Shown here piece after piece: positions 35,931 to 44,252 of a stretch of DNA of 64,000 bases (position 1 is its first letter; each line of letters begins with the position of its first letter). Location: contig NZ_CP122458.1 in assembly GCF_032598905.1 (NCBI RefSeq), positions 6,783,001 through 6,847,000 of the forward strand, written 5' to 3'. Under the pieces are notes generated by a model. It was not told where the DNA came from and did not search any database. It saw only the letters and a list, made by a program, of their open reading frames with translations. A program made the position numbers and the translations under genes. Source of the stretch: Streptomyces sp. 11x1 (GTDB taxonomy: Bacteria; Actinomycetota; Actinomycetes; Streptomycetales; Streptomycetaceae).

Positions 35931-37547
35931 ATGCACACGTATCGCAGGACCAGTCCGACGACGAGGCCGCGGCCGACGACACCACGACCCCGGAGACGAC
36001 TCGGCACCGCGCTCCTCGCCCTGGGCACGGCCGGCGCCCTCCTCCTCGCCGGGTGCAGCGGCGGCGCCGACGGGCAGGGCGACTCCTCCTCGTACGACCG
36101 GGGCAGGGGCGAGAGCCGCCCCGAGGACGGCTTCCCGGCTCCCGCACCCGAGGGCACCGGCCCCCGGGAGCAGCGCGAGGGGCAGACGGACGAGGAGTCC
36201 CGGGACATCGCCCCGACGCCCGACGACTTCCTGTCGACCTTCGCCCTCGACGTCGACACCGCCTCCTACGGCTACGCCCGCCGCACCCTGGACGACGGCA
36301 GCCTGCCCGACCCGTCGACCGTCCGCCCGGAGGAATTCGTCAACAGCTTCCGCCAGGACTACGCACGCCCGGACGGCGACGGCTTCTCGGTGTCCGTCGA
36401 CGGCGCCCGCACCGGCGACGACGCGTGGTCCCTGGTCCGCGTGGGACTCGCCACCCGGGCCGCGGGCGGCGACAGCGAACGCCCGCCCGCCGCCCTCACC
36501 TTCGTCATCGACGTCTCCGGCTCCATGGCCGAACCGGGCCGCCTCGACCTCGCCCAGGACGCCCTGCGCACGATGACGAACCGGCTGCGCGACGACGACT
36601 CGGTCGCCATCGTCACCTTCAGCGACGAGGCCGAGACCGTCCTGCCGATGACCCGCCTCGACGACGACCGGGACGAGGTCCTGGACGCCGTCGACCGTCT
36701 GGAGCCCACCGACTCCACCAACCTCGCGGCGGGCGTCGAGACCGGCTACGAGACCGCCGTCGACGGCCTGCGCGACGGCGCCACCAACCGGGTCGTACTG
36801 CTGTCCGACGCCCTCGCCAACACCGGCGCCACCGACGCCGACACCATCCTCGAACGCATCGCCGGCGAGCGCCGCGAACACGGCATCACCCTCTTCGGCG
36901 TCGGTGTCGGCAGCGACTACGGCGACGAGCTCATGGAACAGCTCGCCGACCGGGGCGACGGCCACACCACCTATGTCTCCACCGAGGAGGAGGCCGAGAA
37001 GGTCTTCTGCGAGGAACTCCCGCGCCACGTCGACCTCACCGCCCGCGACGCCAAGGTCCAGGTCTCCTTCGACCCGGCGACGGTGGAGGAGTTCCGCCTG
37101 ATCGGCTACGACAACCGGCAGGTCGCCGACGAGGACTTCCGCGACGACAGCGTGGACGGCGGCGAGGTCGGCCCCGGCCACACCGTCACCGCCCTCTACG
37201 CCGTCCGCACCCGGGCCGGCACCGAGGCCGGCCACCTCGCGACGGCCACCGTCCGCTGGCTCGACCCCGACAGCCGCACCCCGCACGAGGAGTCCGCGGA
37301 CATCGAGGCGTCGGCCCTCCACGGCGACCTGTGGTCCACCGCCCCGCGGGGCCTCAAGGTCGCCGCTGCGGCCGCCTACTTCGCCGACGCCCTGCGCCGC
37401 GACGACACCCGCTGGACCGACCTCCCGGCCGCCCCCACTCTGGGTGAACTGTCCTCCCGCGTCCGCGAACTGAACAGGCACAAGGAGGACAAGCAGCTCA
37501 ACGACCTGTCCGAGGCGATAGCGGCGGCCCGCACCCTGATGGGCTAG
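35931..37547 (+). CDS. Lipoprotein with von Willebrand factor A domain (YfbK-like)
   Basis: A 538-residue lipoprotein. The signal peptide ends at the lipobox LLLAGC (about residue 42). Next come an Asp/Glu-rich spacer and a vWF-N region (FLSTFALDVDTASYGYARRT). The vWA domain has the MIDAS motif FVIDVSGSMAEPGR and further metal ligands in DSTNLAAG and LLSDALANTG. The C-terminal domain (LKVAAAAAYFADALRRDDTR, ending EAIAAARTLMG) matches the YfbK-type DUF3520. Such proteins are thought to bind partners through the metal site on the outer face of the membrane. Its stop overlaps the chorismate mutase stop by four bases, tail to tail. Confidence 0.93.
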   Translation: MHTYRRTSPTTRPRPTTPRPRRRLGTALLALGTAGALLLAGCSGGADGQGDSSSYDRGRGESRPEDGFPAPAPEGTGPREQREGQTDEESRDIAPTPDDFLSTFALDVDTASYGYARRTLDDGSLPDPSTVRPEEFVNSFRQDYARPDGDGFSVSVDGARTGDDAWSLVRVGLATRAAGGDSERPPAALTFVIDVSGSMAEPGRLDLAQDALRTMTNRLRDDDSVAIVTFSDEAETVLPMTRLDDDRDEVLDAVDRLEPTDSTNLAAGVETGYETAVDGLRDGATNRVVLLSDALANTGATDADTILERIAGERREHGITLFGVGVGSDYGDELMEQLADRGDGHTTYVSTEEEAEKVFCEELPRHVDLTARDAKVQVSFDPATVEEFRLIGYDNRQVADEDFRDDSVDGGEVGPGHTVTALYAVRTRAGTEAGHLATATVRWLDPDSRTPHEESADIEASALHGDLWSTAPRGLKVAAAAAYFADALRRDDTRWTDLPAAPTLGELSSRVRELNRHKEDKQLNDLSEAIAAARTLMG

Positions 37548-38158
37548 GACCGCTCCCCGCACACCGAGGGCAGCGCCCGGACCAGTCCCTCCCCATGGAG
37601 CAGGTCCAGGTGGTGGGTGTACGTCGAGCGGATCGCGGCGAGCCGCAGCCGGGGCTCGCAGGAGGCCCCGGCCCGGAGCGGTTCCGTGTCCGCCAGCGCG
37701 GTCAGCAGTTGCGTGGTGATCCGGTCGAGGACCGGCCGTACCTCCTTCACGAGGTCCGGCCGCTCGGTCGGCCGCTCCTCCGGGTGCGCGTCCCAGTGGG
37801 CGTACAGGCCGCGCTGCACCAGCTTGTTCGCCTCGATCTGGTCCCGGAACACCGCGGTCACCGCGTCCGGATCGAGGCCGAGCCCGACCGCCCGTGCGGC
37901 CACGTCGTCGAGGATCGCCTTCTCCCGCACCGGATCGTCGATCGGCGTGCTCGTGCCGTACTTGGCCGCCGCGACCTTGTCAGCGACGAGCAGCCGTTCG
38001 GCGAACAGATCGGTCAGCACGGTGAGCGACCGGGCCCCCGCAACCGTACGAGGGGGAGCGTCGGGTGACCGGGCGGCGGCCGGTACGGCACCGGAGAGAG
38101 CCACTGCGGACGTGACACAGACGGATATCAGGACGGACCTGAGGCGGTGGGGGCGCAT
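37544..38158 (-). CDS. Secreted chorismate mutase (AroQ-gamma type)
   Basis: A 204-residue exported chorismate mutase that converts chorismate to prephenate outside the cytoplasm. The signal peptide (LRSVLISVCVTSAVALSGAV) ends near PAAARS. The mature all-helical domain has VADKVAAAKYGTSTPIDDPV, FRDQIEANKLVQRGLYAHW and two cysteines (ASCEPRL, PSVCGERS) that can form the disulfide known in the Mycobacterium tuberculosis secreted enzyme. There is no aro gene nearby. The promoter lies in the 123-base region shared with the acyl-CoA synthetase gene. Confidence 0.92.
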   Translation of the reverse strand: MRPHRLRSVLISVCVTSAVALSGAVPAAARSPDAPPRTVAGARSLTVLTDLFAERLLVADKVAAAKYGTSTPIDDPVREKAILDDVAARAVGLGLDPDAVTAVFRDQIEANKLVQRGLYAHWDAHPEERPTERPDLVKEVRPVLDRITTQLLTALADTEPLRAGASCEPRLRLAAIRSTYTHHLDLLHGEGLVRALPSVCGERS

Positions 38159-38223
38159 GATCCACGCCTACCACGCGAACCCGACGGTTCACCGAAGTAA
38201 ATCCGAACCATTGAAAAATCCTT

Positions 38224-38237
38224 ACTTACCGGTAAGT
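38224..38237. promoter_or_regulatory. Palindromic operator before the acyl-CoA synthetase gene
   Basis: ACTTACCGGTAAGT is a perfect 14-base palindrome 45 bases before the ATG, in an AT-richer patch. The TTACCGGTAA core resembles TetR-family operators, including those controlling fatty-acid genes. It is also upstream of the divergent chorismate mutase gene. The regulator is not encoded nearby. Confidence 0.6.
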
Positions 38238-38281
38238 TGACTCGTCGGTAATGAATCGGTGGCCGGCCTCGGGGAGCCGTG

Positions 38282-40204
38282 ATGGGTGTACGCAAGGACT
38301 TGAACCAGGCGAAGCGGCGCGCGGACCTCGCCGACCGCGTCACGGTCGAGGTGATCAGGGACGCACAGGGCGTGGTCCGTGAGGCCCACACCCCCGCCCT
38401 CGCGCCCCGGCAGGCCGGCGGCAGCGCCGCCGACCTCCCCTTCCGCAACGCGACCGAGGCCCCGGACGCGGTGATCCTGCGCCGCGCCGACGCCCACGGC
38501 ACGTTCCACCCCGTCACCGCGACCGACTTCGCCCGCGAGGTAACCGCGACCGCCAAGGGGCTGATAGCGGCCGGCCTCGAACCGGGCGGCCGGGTCGGGG
38601 TCATGTCCCGCACCCGCTACGAGTGGACCGTCCTCGACTTCGCCGTCTGGGCGGCCGGCGGCCAGTCCGTCCCGATCTACGCCACGTCCTCACCGGAACA
38701 GATCGAGTGGATCGTCCGCGACTCCGGCTCCCACTTCGTGATCGTGGAGACCCCCGAGAACGCGGCCGCCGTCGCCACCGCCACTGCCCGCCACTCCCGG
38801 CCCCCGCACGTCTGGCAGCTCGACGAGGGCGCCCTCGACGTCCTCGCCGACCTCGGCCGGAGCGTCCCCGAGGACGAGGTCGCCAAGCGCCGCGCCGCCC
38901 TGACCCCGGACACGGCCGCGACCATCTGCTACACCTCCGGCACCACCGGCCGTCCCAAGGGCTGCGTCCTCACCCACGCCAACCTGTACGCGGAGGCCGC
39001 CAACACGGTCGAGCTGCTCCACCCGATCTTCAAGGAGATCACCGGCCAGGTCGCCTCGACGCTCCTCTTCCTGCCCCTCGCCCACATCCTCGGCCGCACC
39101 ATCCAGATCGCCTGCCTGCTGGCCCGGATCGAGCTGGGCCACTGCCCGAGCATCACGCCCGACGAACTGCGGCCCGCGCTCAAGAAGTTCCGGCCCACCT
39201 TCCTGGTGGGCGTCCCGTACCTCTTCGAGCGGATCCGCGCCACCGGCCGCGCCACCGCCGAACGCATCGGCCGTGGCGCCTCCTTCGACCGCGCCCACCG
39301 CGTCGGCGTCCGCTTTGCCAAGGCCTACCTGGACAAGTTCCTCGACCGGGGCCCCGGCCCCACGCCCGGCCTGTACGCCGCCTGGGCCCTGTACGACACG
39401 CTGGTCTACCGTCGCATCCGGAGCGAGCTGGGCGGCCGTATGCGCTACGCCATCAGCGGCGGCTCCCCGCTGGACCGCGACCTCAACCTTTTCTTCTACG
39501 CCGCCGGGATCATCATCTACGAGGGTTACGGCCTCACCGAGACCACCGCGGCCGCCACGATCGTCCCGCCGCTGGGGCCCCGCCCCGGCACAGTCGGCCG
39601 GCCGGTGCCCGGCACCGCGATCCGCATCGCCGACGACGGTGAGGTCCTCATCAAGGGCGGCATCGTCTTCGGCGCCTACTGGAACGACCCGGTCGCCACC
39701 GACGCCGCCCTCACCGACGACTGGTTCGCCACCGGTGACCTGGGCGCCCTCGACGACGACGGCTACCTCACCATCACCGGCCGCAAGAAGGACATCCTCG
39801 TCACCTCCGGCGGCAAGAACGTTTCGCCGGCCGTCCTGGAGGACCGCCTCCGCAGCCGCCCGCCGGTCGGCCAGTGCATCGTGGTCGGCGACAACCGGCC
39901 CTTCGTCGCCGCCCTGATCACCCTCGATCCCGAGGACGTCAGCCACTGGCTGCACGTGCGCGGGATGTCCCCGGACACCCCGCTCTCCGAGGTCGTCGCC
40001 GACCCCGGGATGCGCGCCGAGGTCCAGAAGGCCGTGGACTACGCCAACCGGGCCGTCTCCCGCGCCGAGTCGATCCGTGAGTTCAAGCTGGTCGAGGGCG
40101 AGTTCAGCGAGGAGAACGGACTGCTCACCCCGTCCATGAAGGTCAAGCGTCACGCGGTCACGGCGGCGTACGCGAAGGAGATCGAGGCGCTCTACCGCGG
40201 CTGA
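38282..40204 (+). CDS. Long-chain acyl-CoA synthetase (FadD-like)
   Basis: A 640-residue AMP-forming ligase that activates fatty acids to acyl-CoA. Signature motifs are ICYTSGTTGRPKGCVLTH (P-loop-like AMP motif), YEGYGLTETTAAATI, FGAYWNDPVATDAA, WFATGDLGALDDDGYLTITG and RKKDILVTSGGKNVSPA with the C-terminal lid. ATG 38282 was chosen because GGGGAG ends 5 bases before it; the overlapping GTG at 38279 is too close. Its control probably involves the palindrome upstream. Confidence 0.94.
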   Translation: MGVRKDLNQAKRRADLADRVTVEVIRDAQGVVREAHTPALAPRQAGGSAADLPFRNATEAPDAVILRRADAHGTFHPVTATDFAREVTATAKGLIAAGLEPGGRVGVMSRTRYEWTVLDFAVWAAGGQSVPIYATSSPEQIEWIVRDSGSHFVIVETPENAAAVATATARHSRPPHVWQLDEGALDVLADLGRSVPEDEVAKRRAALTPDTAATICYTSGTTGRPKGCVLTHANLYAEAANTVELLHPIFKEITGQVASTLLFLPLAHILGRTIQIACLLARIELGHCPSITPDELRPALKKFRPTFLVGVPYLFERIRATGRATAERIGRGASFDRAHRVGVRFAKAYLDKFLDRGPGPTPGLYAAWALYDTLVYRRIRSELGGRMRYAISGGSPLDRDLNLFFYAAGIIIYEGYGLTETTAAATIVPPLGPRPGTVGRPVPGTAIRIADDGEVLIKGGIVFGAYWNDPVATDAALTDDWFATGDLGALDDDGYLTITGRKKDILVTSGGKNVSPAVLEDRLRSRPPVGQCIVVGDNRPFVAALITLDPEDVSHWLHVRGMSPDTPLSEVVADPGMRAEVQKAVDYANRAVSRAESIREFKLVEGEFSEENGLLTPSMKVKRHAVTAAYAKEIEALYRG

Positions 40205-40369
40205 CACCCTCGGGACCGGCGTCGGCTCTTCGGCTGACCGGAGCACCCGCTTTGCGTGGTTCAGGGCCCTATGGTCGCATCATCCAGGAAAGGCACCTAA
40301 AGGGCATTCAGGTGCCGCGATCAAGGGCCGGCTGCCCGTTGGCGGCTGCCCCAGTACCTGGGAGGACCT

Positions 40370-40744
40370 TTGTCTCACCGCATGCTCAGCTCAGCGGCCA
40401 CCGTGCTGCTGGCGTCCGCTTCGCTCTTCGCCGCCGCGCCGGCTCAGGCCGCCGCACAGCAGTCAGCCTTCCCTTGCTCGGTCGGCTTGCAGAAGGTCGA
40501 CGACGCGGCGACCAGTGCGATCACCGTCAGCGTCCACTGCCAGGAGACGCAGACCGTCGGTGTGAGCATCACCGCGAATGGCGTCGAGCTCGCAAGCCTG
40601 CAGCAGACCGTTCAGGCGGATGTCCGGCAGGCGGTCACCGTCACGGTGCCCAGGGTCCCCCAGGTCTGTGCCGCGCTGCTGGCCAACGGCCAGACCACCA
40701 CCGTCTGCGTCCCTGCCGCAGTTCGTCTGCCGGCACCCGCCTGA
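40370..40744 (+). CDS. Small secreted protein with four cysteines
   Basis: A 124-residue exported protein with signal peptide LSSAATVLLASASLFAAAPAQA. The mature roughly 93 residues are Thr/Val-rich and probably beta-sheet, with cysteines in FPCSVG, VHCQET, QVCAALL and TVCVPAA. I do not recognise the family. TTG 40370 is the likely start because GGAGGA ends 4 bases upstream; ATG 40382 is the alternative. It lies 165 bases after the acyl-CoA synthetase gene, behind the small dyad GGCACCT/AGGTGCC (40292-40316), and is closed by a long hairpin. Confidence 0.8.
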   Translation: MSHRMLSSAATVLLASASLFAAAPAQAAAQQSAFPCSVGLQKVDDAATSAITVSVHCQETQTVGVSITANGVELASLQQTVQADVRQAVTVTVPRVPQVCAALLANGQTTTVCVPAAVRLPAPA

Positions 40745-40752
40745 CCGAAACG

Positions 40753-40800
40753 GCCGCCGTCGCCCGTCCCCCCAATGTCGGGACCCGGACGGGCGGCGGC
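40753..40800 (+). terminator. Hairpin terminator after the four-cysteine protein
   Basis: GCCGCCGTCGCCCGTCC (40753-40769) pairs with GGACGGGCGGCGGC (40787-40800), leaving a small bulge, followed by GCTCGTTTG. It starts nine bases after the stop. Confidence 0.75.
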
Positions 40801-41058
40801 GCTCGTTTGTATGCATATTCGGTCGGGGGATCGGGATTGAATGGTTGTTCAGCTCGATTCCCAGGTGCTGTGCCATTACTCCACTCGATGGCCGGTCCGG
40901 CCTGACCTGGGCATTCTGTAATTCATATCAATCGCCATTCGGGGCCGTATGGATGAATATCCGGGGCCGGAGCCCTCTCAAGTGGTGCGGGCTCGGGTGG
41001 TTGGGGCAGTATCGGTCCCGTTCTTCCGAACGGAAAGAACCGAGAAACGGAGATATAA
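40801..41058. other. AT-richer intergenic stretch
   Basis: About 258 bases with clearly lower GC than the flanks (for example TTGTATGCATATTCGG and GTAATTCATATCAATCGCC) and no gene. The right end carries the ribosome site CGGAG before the ATG at 41059. Promoter elements could not be assigned with confidence. Confidence 0.5.
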
Positions 41059-41370
41059 ATGCGCAAGACCATGAAGCTGGGCGCCGCCTCGACCCTCGCT
41101 GCGGTGGCCCTGGTTGCGGGTTCCGCCACGGCTGCGACCGCCTTCGGTGGGGGCCACCCGGACGACCCGTACATCTGCGGCAACTCCGTGGCCGAGACCG
41201 GGGCTGAGGGCCCGGACGCGCAGGCGTCGGCGACGGGCAACGGCCCGGTGCCGAACTGCCAGGTCGGCTACACCAACATCTACAACAACAACTCGGAGAG
41301 CGACGACAACGAGGGTGGGGACCTCTCTCTCCTCGGGGACGCCATCGAGGAAATCCTTCCCGTCGCCTGA
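41059..41370 (+). CDS. Small acidic secreted protein
   Basis: A 103-residue exported protein: signal peptide MRKTMKLGAASTLAAVALVA followed by GSATAATAF. The mature part has one cysteine pair spaced like small surface proteins (YICGNSVAETG ... VPNCQVGYTNIYNNN) and an acidic tail (ESDDNEGGDLSLLGDAIEEI). It is not a standard chaplin or rodlin, although CGNSV recalls chaplins. GGAG lies 8 bases before the ATG. It is flanked by hairpins on both sides and so is probably monocistronic. Its role is unknown, likely in the cell envelope or aerial surface. Confidence 0.8.
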   Translation: MRKTMKLGAASTLAAVALVAGSATAATAFGGGHPDDPYICGNSVAETGAEGPDAQASATGNGPVPNCQVGYTNIYNNNSESDDNEGGDLSLLGDAIEEILPVA

Positions 41371-41478
41371 CATCGAGGGACTGAACGGAGTCCCCGGTTC
41401 CGCTTCGTGACCGTCCAAATCCGGTGCGGCAGTCAGGGGTACCCGTTCTCGATTCCCTGAGGGATCGTGTTCCATCCT

Positions 41479-41543
41479 GAAAGCGTCTTTCCCTGAAGGG
41501 CGGATGAGGAAACATTCTCATCCACCACGGGAGAGGCGCTTTC
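41479..41543 (+). terminator. Nested long hairpin after the acidic secreted protein
   Basis: Outer arms GAAAGCGTCTTTCCC (41479-41493) and GGGAGAGGCGCTTTC (41529-41543) pair over 15 positions with two G-U pairs. The inner arms GGATGAG (41502-41508) and CTCATCC (41517-41523) pair perfectly. A T-rich tail TCTTTCTCTG follows, as expected for a terminator. Confidence 0.7.
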
Positions 41544-41621
41544 TCTTTCTCTGATTCAGATTCGATCATCGAAAAATAGTCATACCGCAGGTGATCGGAA
41601 AATCGTGTCCATCGGAGCGGA

Positions 41622-41882
41622 ATGAGTGACATGAGCGTCCTGCCGCGTTGTCCGGATACAGGGAAAGCCTCATTTCGTAGTGAGGGTGAGGCGCGTCTCT
41701 GGATTGTCAGGCAACCGCTGATCGAAAAGATTCCGGACCGGATCTACCGGTGCCCCGGCTGTCGGTATTGGCACTTCACAGGATCCCATCATCTCACCAG
41801 TCAGAAAATCAAGCGGCGGAGAAACCACGGCAGGCGTGAAGCCGCTCCCCGACGCAGTCGCGGGAAGAGGGAGAGGAGTTGA
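41622..41882 (+). CDS. Small phage-like zinc-ribbon protein
   Basis: An 86-residue basic protein with a probable zinc site: LPRCPDTGK near the start and YRCPGCRYWHFTG in the middle, then a Lys/Arg-rich tail (KIKRRRNHGRREAAPRRSRG). The YRCPxCxxWH pattern occurs in small actinobacterial and phage proteins; the function is not known. Third codon positions are much less GC-rich than in neighbouring genes, suggesting acquisition. GGAG lies upstream of ATG 41622; ATG 41634 is an alternative start. It may bind nucleic acid. Confidence 0.7.
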   Translation: MSDMSVLPRCPDTGKASFRSEGEARLWIVRQPLIEKIPDRIYRCPGCRYWHFTGSHHLTSQKIKRRRNHGRREAAPRRSRGKRERS

Positions 41883-42090
41883 CGCGTACGCGGTCGGCGT
41901 CGCCCACGTGTGCAGTCGTCGCCGGACCTCGTCCCGCCGCGGTCCCGCGGTCGGCGTCGGCGCGTCCGGTGCGACGACTCGAACAGGAGCCGCGCACCAC
42001 CAGCGGAACGGCTGCGGCACGGGCCGGCTCTGGACCCGTTCCGGTTCCAGAGCGGGCATTTCCACATGGCTCGACCAGGAAGACAAGAGA

Positions 42091-42930
42091 TTGCGACAGA
42101 ACCTGAGCAGGGGAATGGTCGTGGCCGCCGCCGCGACGAGCATTCTGTCCCTGTACGGCACGCCGGCCCTCGCGGACGCGCCCTCCGAGAAGACCCCGGG
42201 GGGCTCACCCGGCGCGCCTGCTGCTCTGCCCGGCGACAGTGCCCTCCGCACCCAGGAGGGCGGTCCCGCAAGCGCCAGCCCCAAGCACAGCGACAAGAGC
42301 ACCGCGCCCGACCTGTCCACCGTGAAGTCCCGCATCAGCGGCCCCGACCTCAGCGGGACGCGGGCTGCGGCCCGTGAGTTCGCCCCGGCTGACGGCCGTC
42401 AGCACGGCGACCACTGGCGTCATGGCGAGGCTGCCGGGTACGGCGACGACGGCGGCTACGGTGACGGCGACGGCGGTGATGGCGGCGTCGTCGACCACTG
42501 GCGTCATGGCGAGGCTGCCGGGTACGGCGACGACGGCGGTGATGGCGGCGTCGTCGACCACTGGCGTCATGGCGAGGCTGCCGGGTACGGCGGCTACGGT
42601 GACGACGACAGCGGCTACGGTGACGACGACAGCGGCTACGGCGGCTACGGTGACGACGGCGACACACCTCCTACGAAGCCACCCACCACGCCGCCGACGT
42701 CACCGCCCGCCACCACGCCGCCGGTGATGTCACCGCCTGGGTCACCGCACCAGCCCCCCTCGGTCGGCGTCCCGCCACGGAAGCCACCGGTCTCGCCCCC
42801 GGCACGACCGCCCGCCCTCCCCGAGACCGGCGCCGGTGAGCAGGTACTGGCGGCATCGGGCATCGCCGCGCTGCTGCTGACGAGTGGCGCCATCCTGTAT
42901 CGACGGGGCCGGGCCGGGTCCGGCCGATAG
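42091..42930 (+). CDS. Sortase-anchored LPETG surface protein with tandem repeats
   Basis: A 279-residue cell-wall protein. The signal peptide LRQNLSRGMVVAAAATSILS runs to TPALADA. The central part has three copies of DHWRHGEAAGYGDD/GGYG in an Asp/Gly/Tyr-rich region. A Pro-rich wall-spanning region follows (TPPTKPPTTPPTSPPATTPP). The end is a full sorting signal: LPETG, a hydrophobic helix (VLAASGIAALLLTSGAILY) and a basic tail RRGRAGSGR. TTG 42091 is preferred because it gives a normal signal peptide; an upstream reading to 41836 overlaps the zinc-ribbon gene and has no signal peptide. It converges on the flavoprotein gene across a bidirectional hairpin. Confidence 0.85.
   Translation: MRQNLSRGMVVAAAATSILSLYGTPALADAPSEKTPGGSPGAPAALPGDSALRTQEGGPASASPKHSDKSTAPDLSTVKSRISGPDLSGTRAAAREFAPADGRQHGDHWRHGEAAGYGDDGGYGDGDGGDGGVVDHWRHGEAAGYGDDGGDGGVVDHWRHGEAAGYGGYGDDDSGYGDDDSGYGGYGDDGDTPPTKPPTTPPTSPPATTPPVMSPPGSPHQPPSVGVPPRKPPVSPPARPPALPETGAGEQVLAASGIAALLLTSGAILYRRGRAGSGR
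42408..42592 (+). repeat. Near-identical tandem repeats within the LPETG gene
   Basis: A block beginning CGACCACTGGCGTCATGGCG starts at 42408, 42492 and 42555 and is almost identical at the base level, synonymous sites included. Spacings are 84 and 63 bases, both multiples of three. The homogeneity indicates recent duplication or gene conversion. Confidence 0.9.
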
Positions 42931-42939
42931 CGTCCCGCT

Positions 42940-42972
42940 CCGGGTGCCGGAGGAAGTACCTCCGGCACCCGG
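42940..42972. terminator. Bidirectional terminator between LPETG and flavoprotein genes
   Basis: CCGGGTGCCGGAGG (42940-42953), loop AAGTA, CCTCCGGCACCCGG (42959-42972): a perfect 14-base stem between the convergent stops at 42930 and 42999. Confidence 0.88.
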
Positions 42973-42998
42973 CATCCCCTTCGGCGACGGTGCGTCTC

Positions 42999-44252
42999 TC
43001 AGGGTGTTTCCGCGTGCCCGCGGCCCACCGGTACGGGGATCGCCCGGGCGGGCGGGGCGGCGGTGCGCAGTCGGTGGCGTACTCCTCGTACGAGCGTTGT
43101 CGCCGTGAAGGTCGCTCCGTGGACGAAGCGCATGGCGGGGCCGAACGTGGAGGCCGTCAACAGGCCTGCCAGGAACAGTCCGTGACACGAGGACTCGAAG
43201 GTCCGGCCGACAGCCGGGGACCCGTCGGATGTCGTGGTGAGACTCGCGCGCAGCTCCTCGGAGAGCAGGCCGAGCCGGTCGCGGGTCGCGCGAAACCCCG
43301 TGGCCGCGATCACGTGCTCGGTATCCACGGAGCTCAGCTCCCCAGCCCGGCTCATCGTCTCCAGCCGTACGCCACCCGGCACCGCGCGGGCCGCGACGAC
43401 CTCGCGGCCGAGCATCGTCTCCACCACCGGCTCGACCCGGTCCCGCACCCACCAGGCACCCGCCGGCCCCAGCGCCGTGGCCGCGATACGGGTGCGGGTC
43501 GCCTCGGGGAGGCGACGGAAGAGGTCGGGACGCTCGGCGTAGAACCAGTTGCGCCAGCCGCAGCCGAGACCGCTGTGCGGGGTGCGGGCCGACTGCCACC
43601 ACAGGCGCTGCAAGGGCGGCGGTACGTCGTTCCAGCGCAGTCGTTGTGCCCGAGCCAGCAGCCGTACGCGCGTGCCCTGTTCGGCGAGGAGCGCCGCAGT
43701 CTCCAGGGCTGCCTGGCCACCACCGATCACCGTGACGTCCATGCCGCGGAAACGGCCGAGGTCACGGTGGTCGCTGCTGTGCGTGACGAGTGCGGGATGC
43801 AGGCCGCGCAGGACGGAAGGCACCTGCGTGAAGGGCATGACGCCGACCGCCAGTGCCACCGTCCGGGCGCGCAGCACCTGTCCGTCCTCGGTGACCGCCT
43901 CGAAGCCGACCGGACCGGCCGACACCCGGCTCACCATGCGCTCGTCGACCTCGGGCACGGCGTTGCGCGCGAACCACAGGCCGTACGCGGCGAACGTCTC
44001 CACCGGGATCGGCTCCGCATGACGCGCCGTGAGCCCCGAGGCCGCGCAGTACGCGTCCAGACGCCAACGGCCCTCAGGGGCGGCGAGGTTGGAGGCCCAT
44101 GGCTCAGACTTCAGAAACATGCCGCGAGCCATGTGGGCCCGCCAGGACGCCATGGGCCGCCCGAGGACGCGCAGGTCCAGCCCGGCGGCCGCGGCGTGCG
44201 ACGCGATGGACAGGCCGTATGGGCCTGCGCCCACCACCAGCAGGTCGTGCAT
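42999..44252 (-). CDS. FAD/NAD(P)-dependent oxidoreductase (monooxygenase-like)
   Basis: A 417-residue flavoprotein with an N-terminal FAD site (MHDLLVVGAGPYGLSIASHA) and a second dinucleotide site MDVTVIGGGQAALETAALLA for NAD(P)H. The motif HVIAATGFRAT is typical of flavin-dependent N-hydroxylating or Baeyer-Villiger relatives. Its ATG overlaps the stop of the upstream ATP-grasp gene (TGATG), so the two act together, perhaps oxidising and ligating the same small molecule. The substrate is unknown. The pair is transcribed divergently from the secreted glycanase gene. Confidence 0.9.
   Translation of the reverse strand: MHDLLVVGAGPYGLSIASHAAAAGLDLRVLGRPMASWRAHMARGMFLKSEPWASNLAAPEGRWRLDAYCAASGLTARHAEPIPVETFAAYGLWFARNAVPEVDERMVSRVSAGPVGFEAVTEDGQVLRARTVALAVGVMPFTQVPSVLRGLHPALVTHSSDHRDLGRFRGMDVTVIGGGQAALETAALLAEQGTRVRLLARAQRLRWNDVPPPLQRLWWQSARTPHSGLGCGWRNWFYAERPDLFRRLPEATRTRIAATALGPAGAWWVRDRVEPVVETMLGREVVAARAVPGGVRLETMSRAGELSSVDTEHVIAATGFRATRDRLGLLSEELRASLTTTSDGSPAVGRTFESSCHGLFLAGLLTASTFGPAMRFVHGATFTATTLVRGVRHRLRTAAPPARAIPVPVGRGHAETP

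Noticed and set aside
41836..42090. Longer start for the LPETG protein overlapping the zinc-ribbon gene
   Set aside because: The extension would bury the signal peptide 85 residues into the protein. TTG 42091 gives a standard signal.
42408..42592. CRISPR array
   Set aside because: Repeats are in-frame coding units of a surface protein, with no unique spacers and no cas genes.
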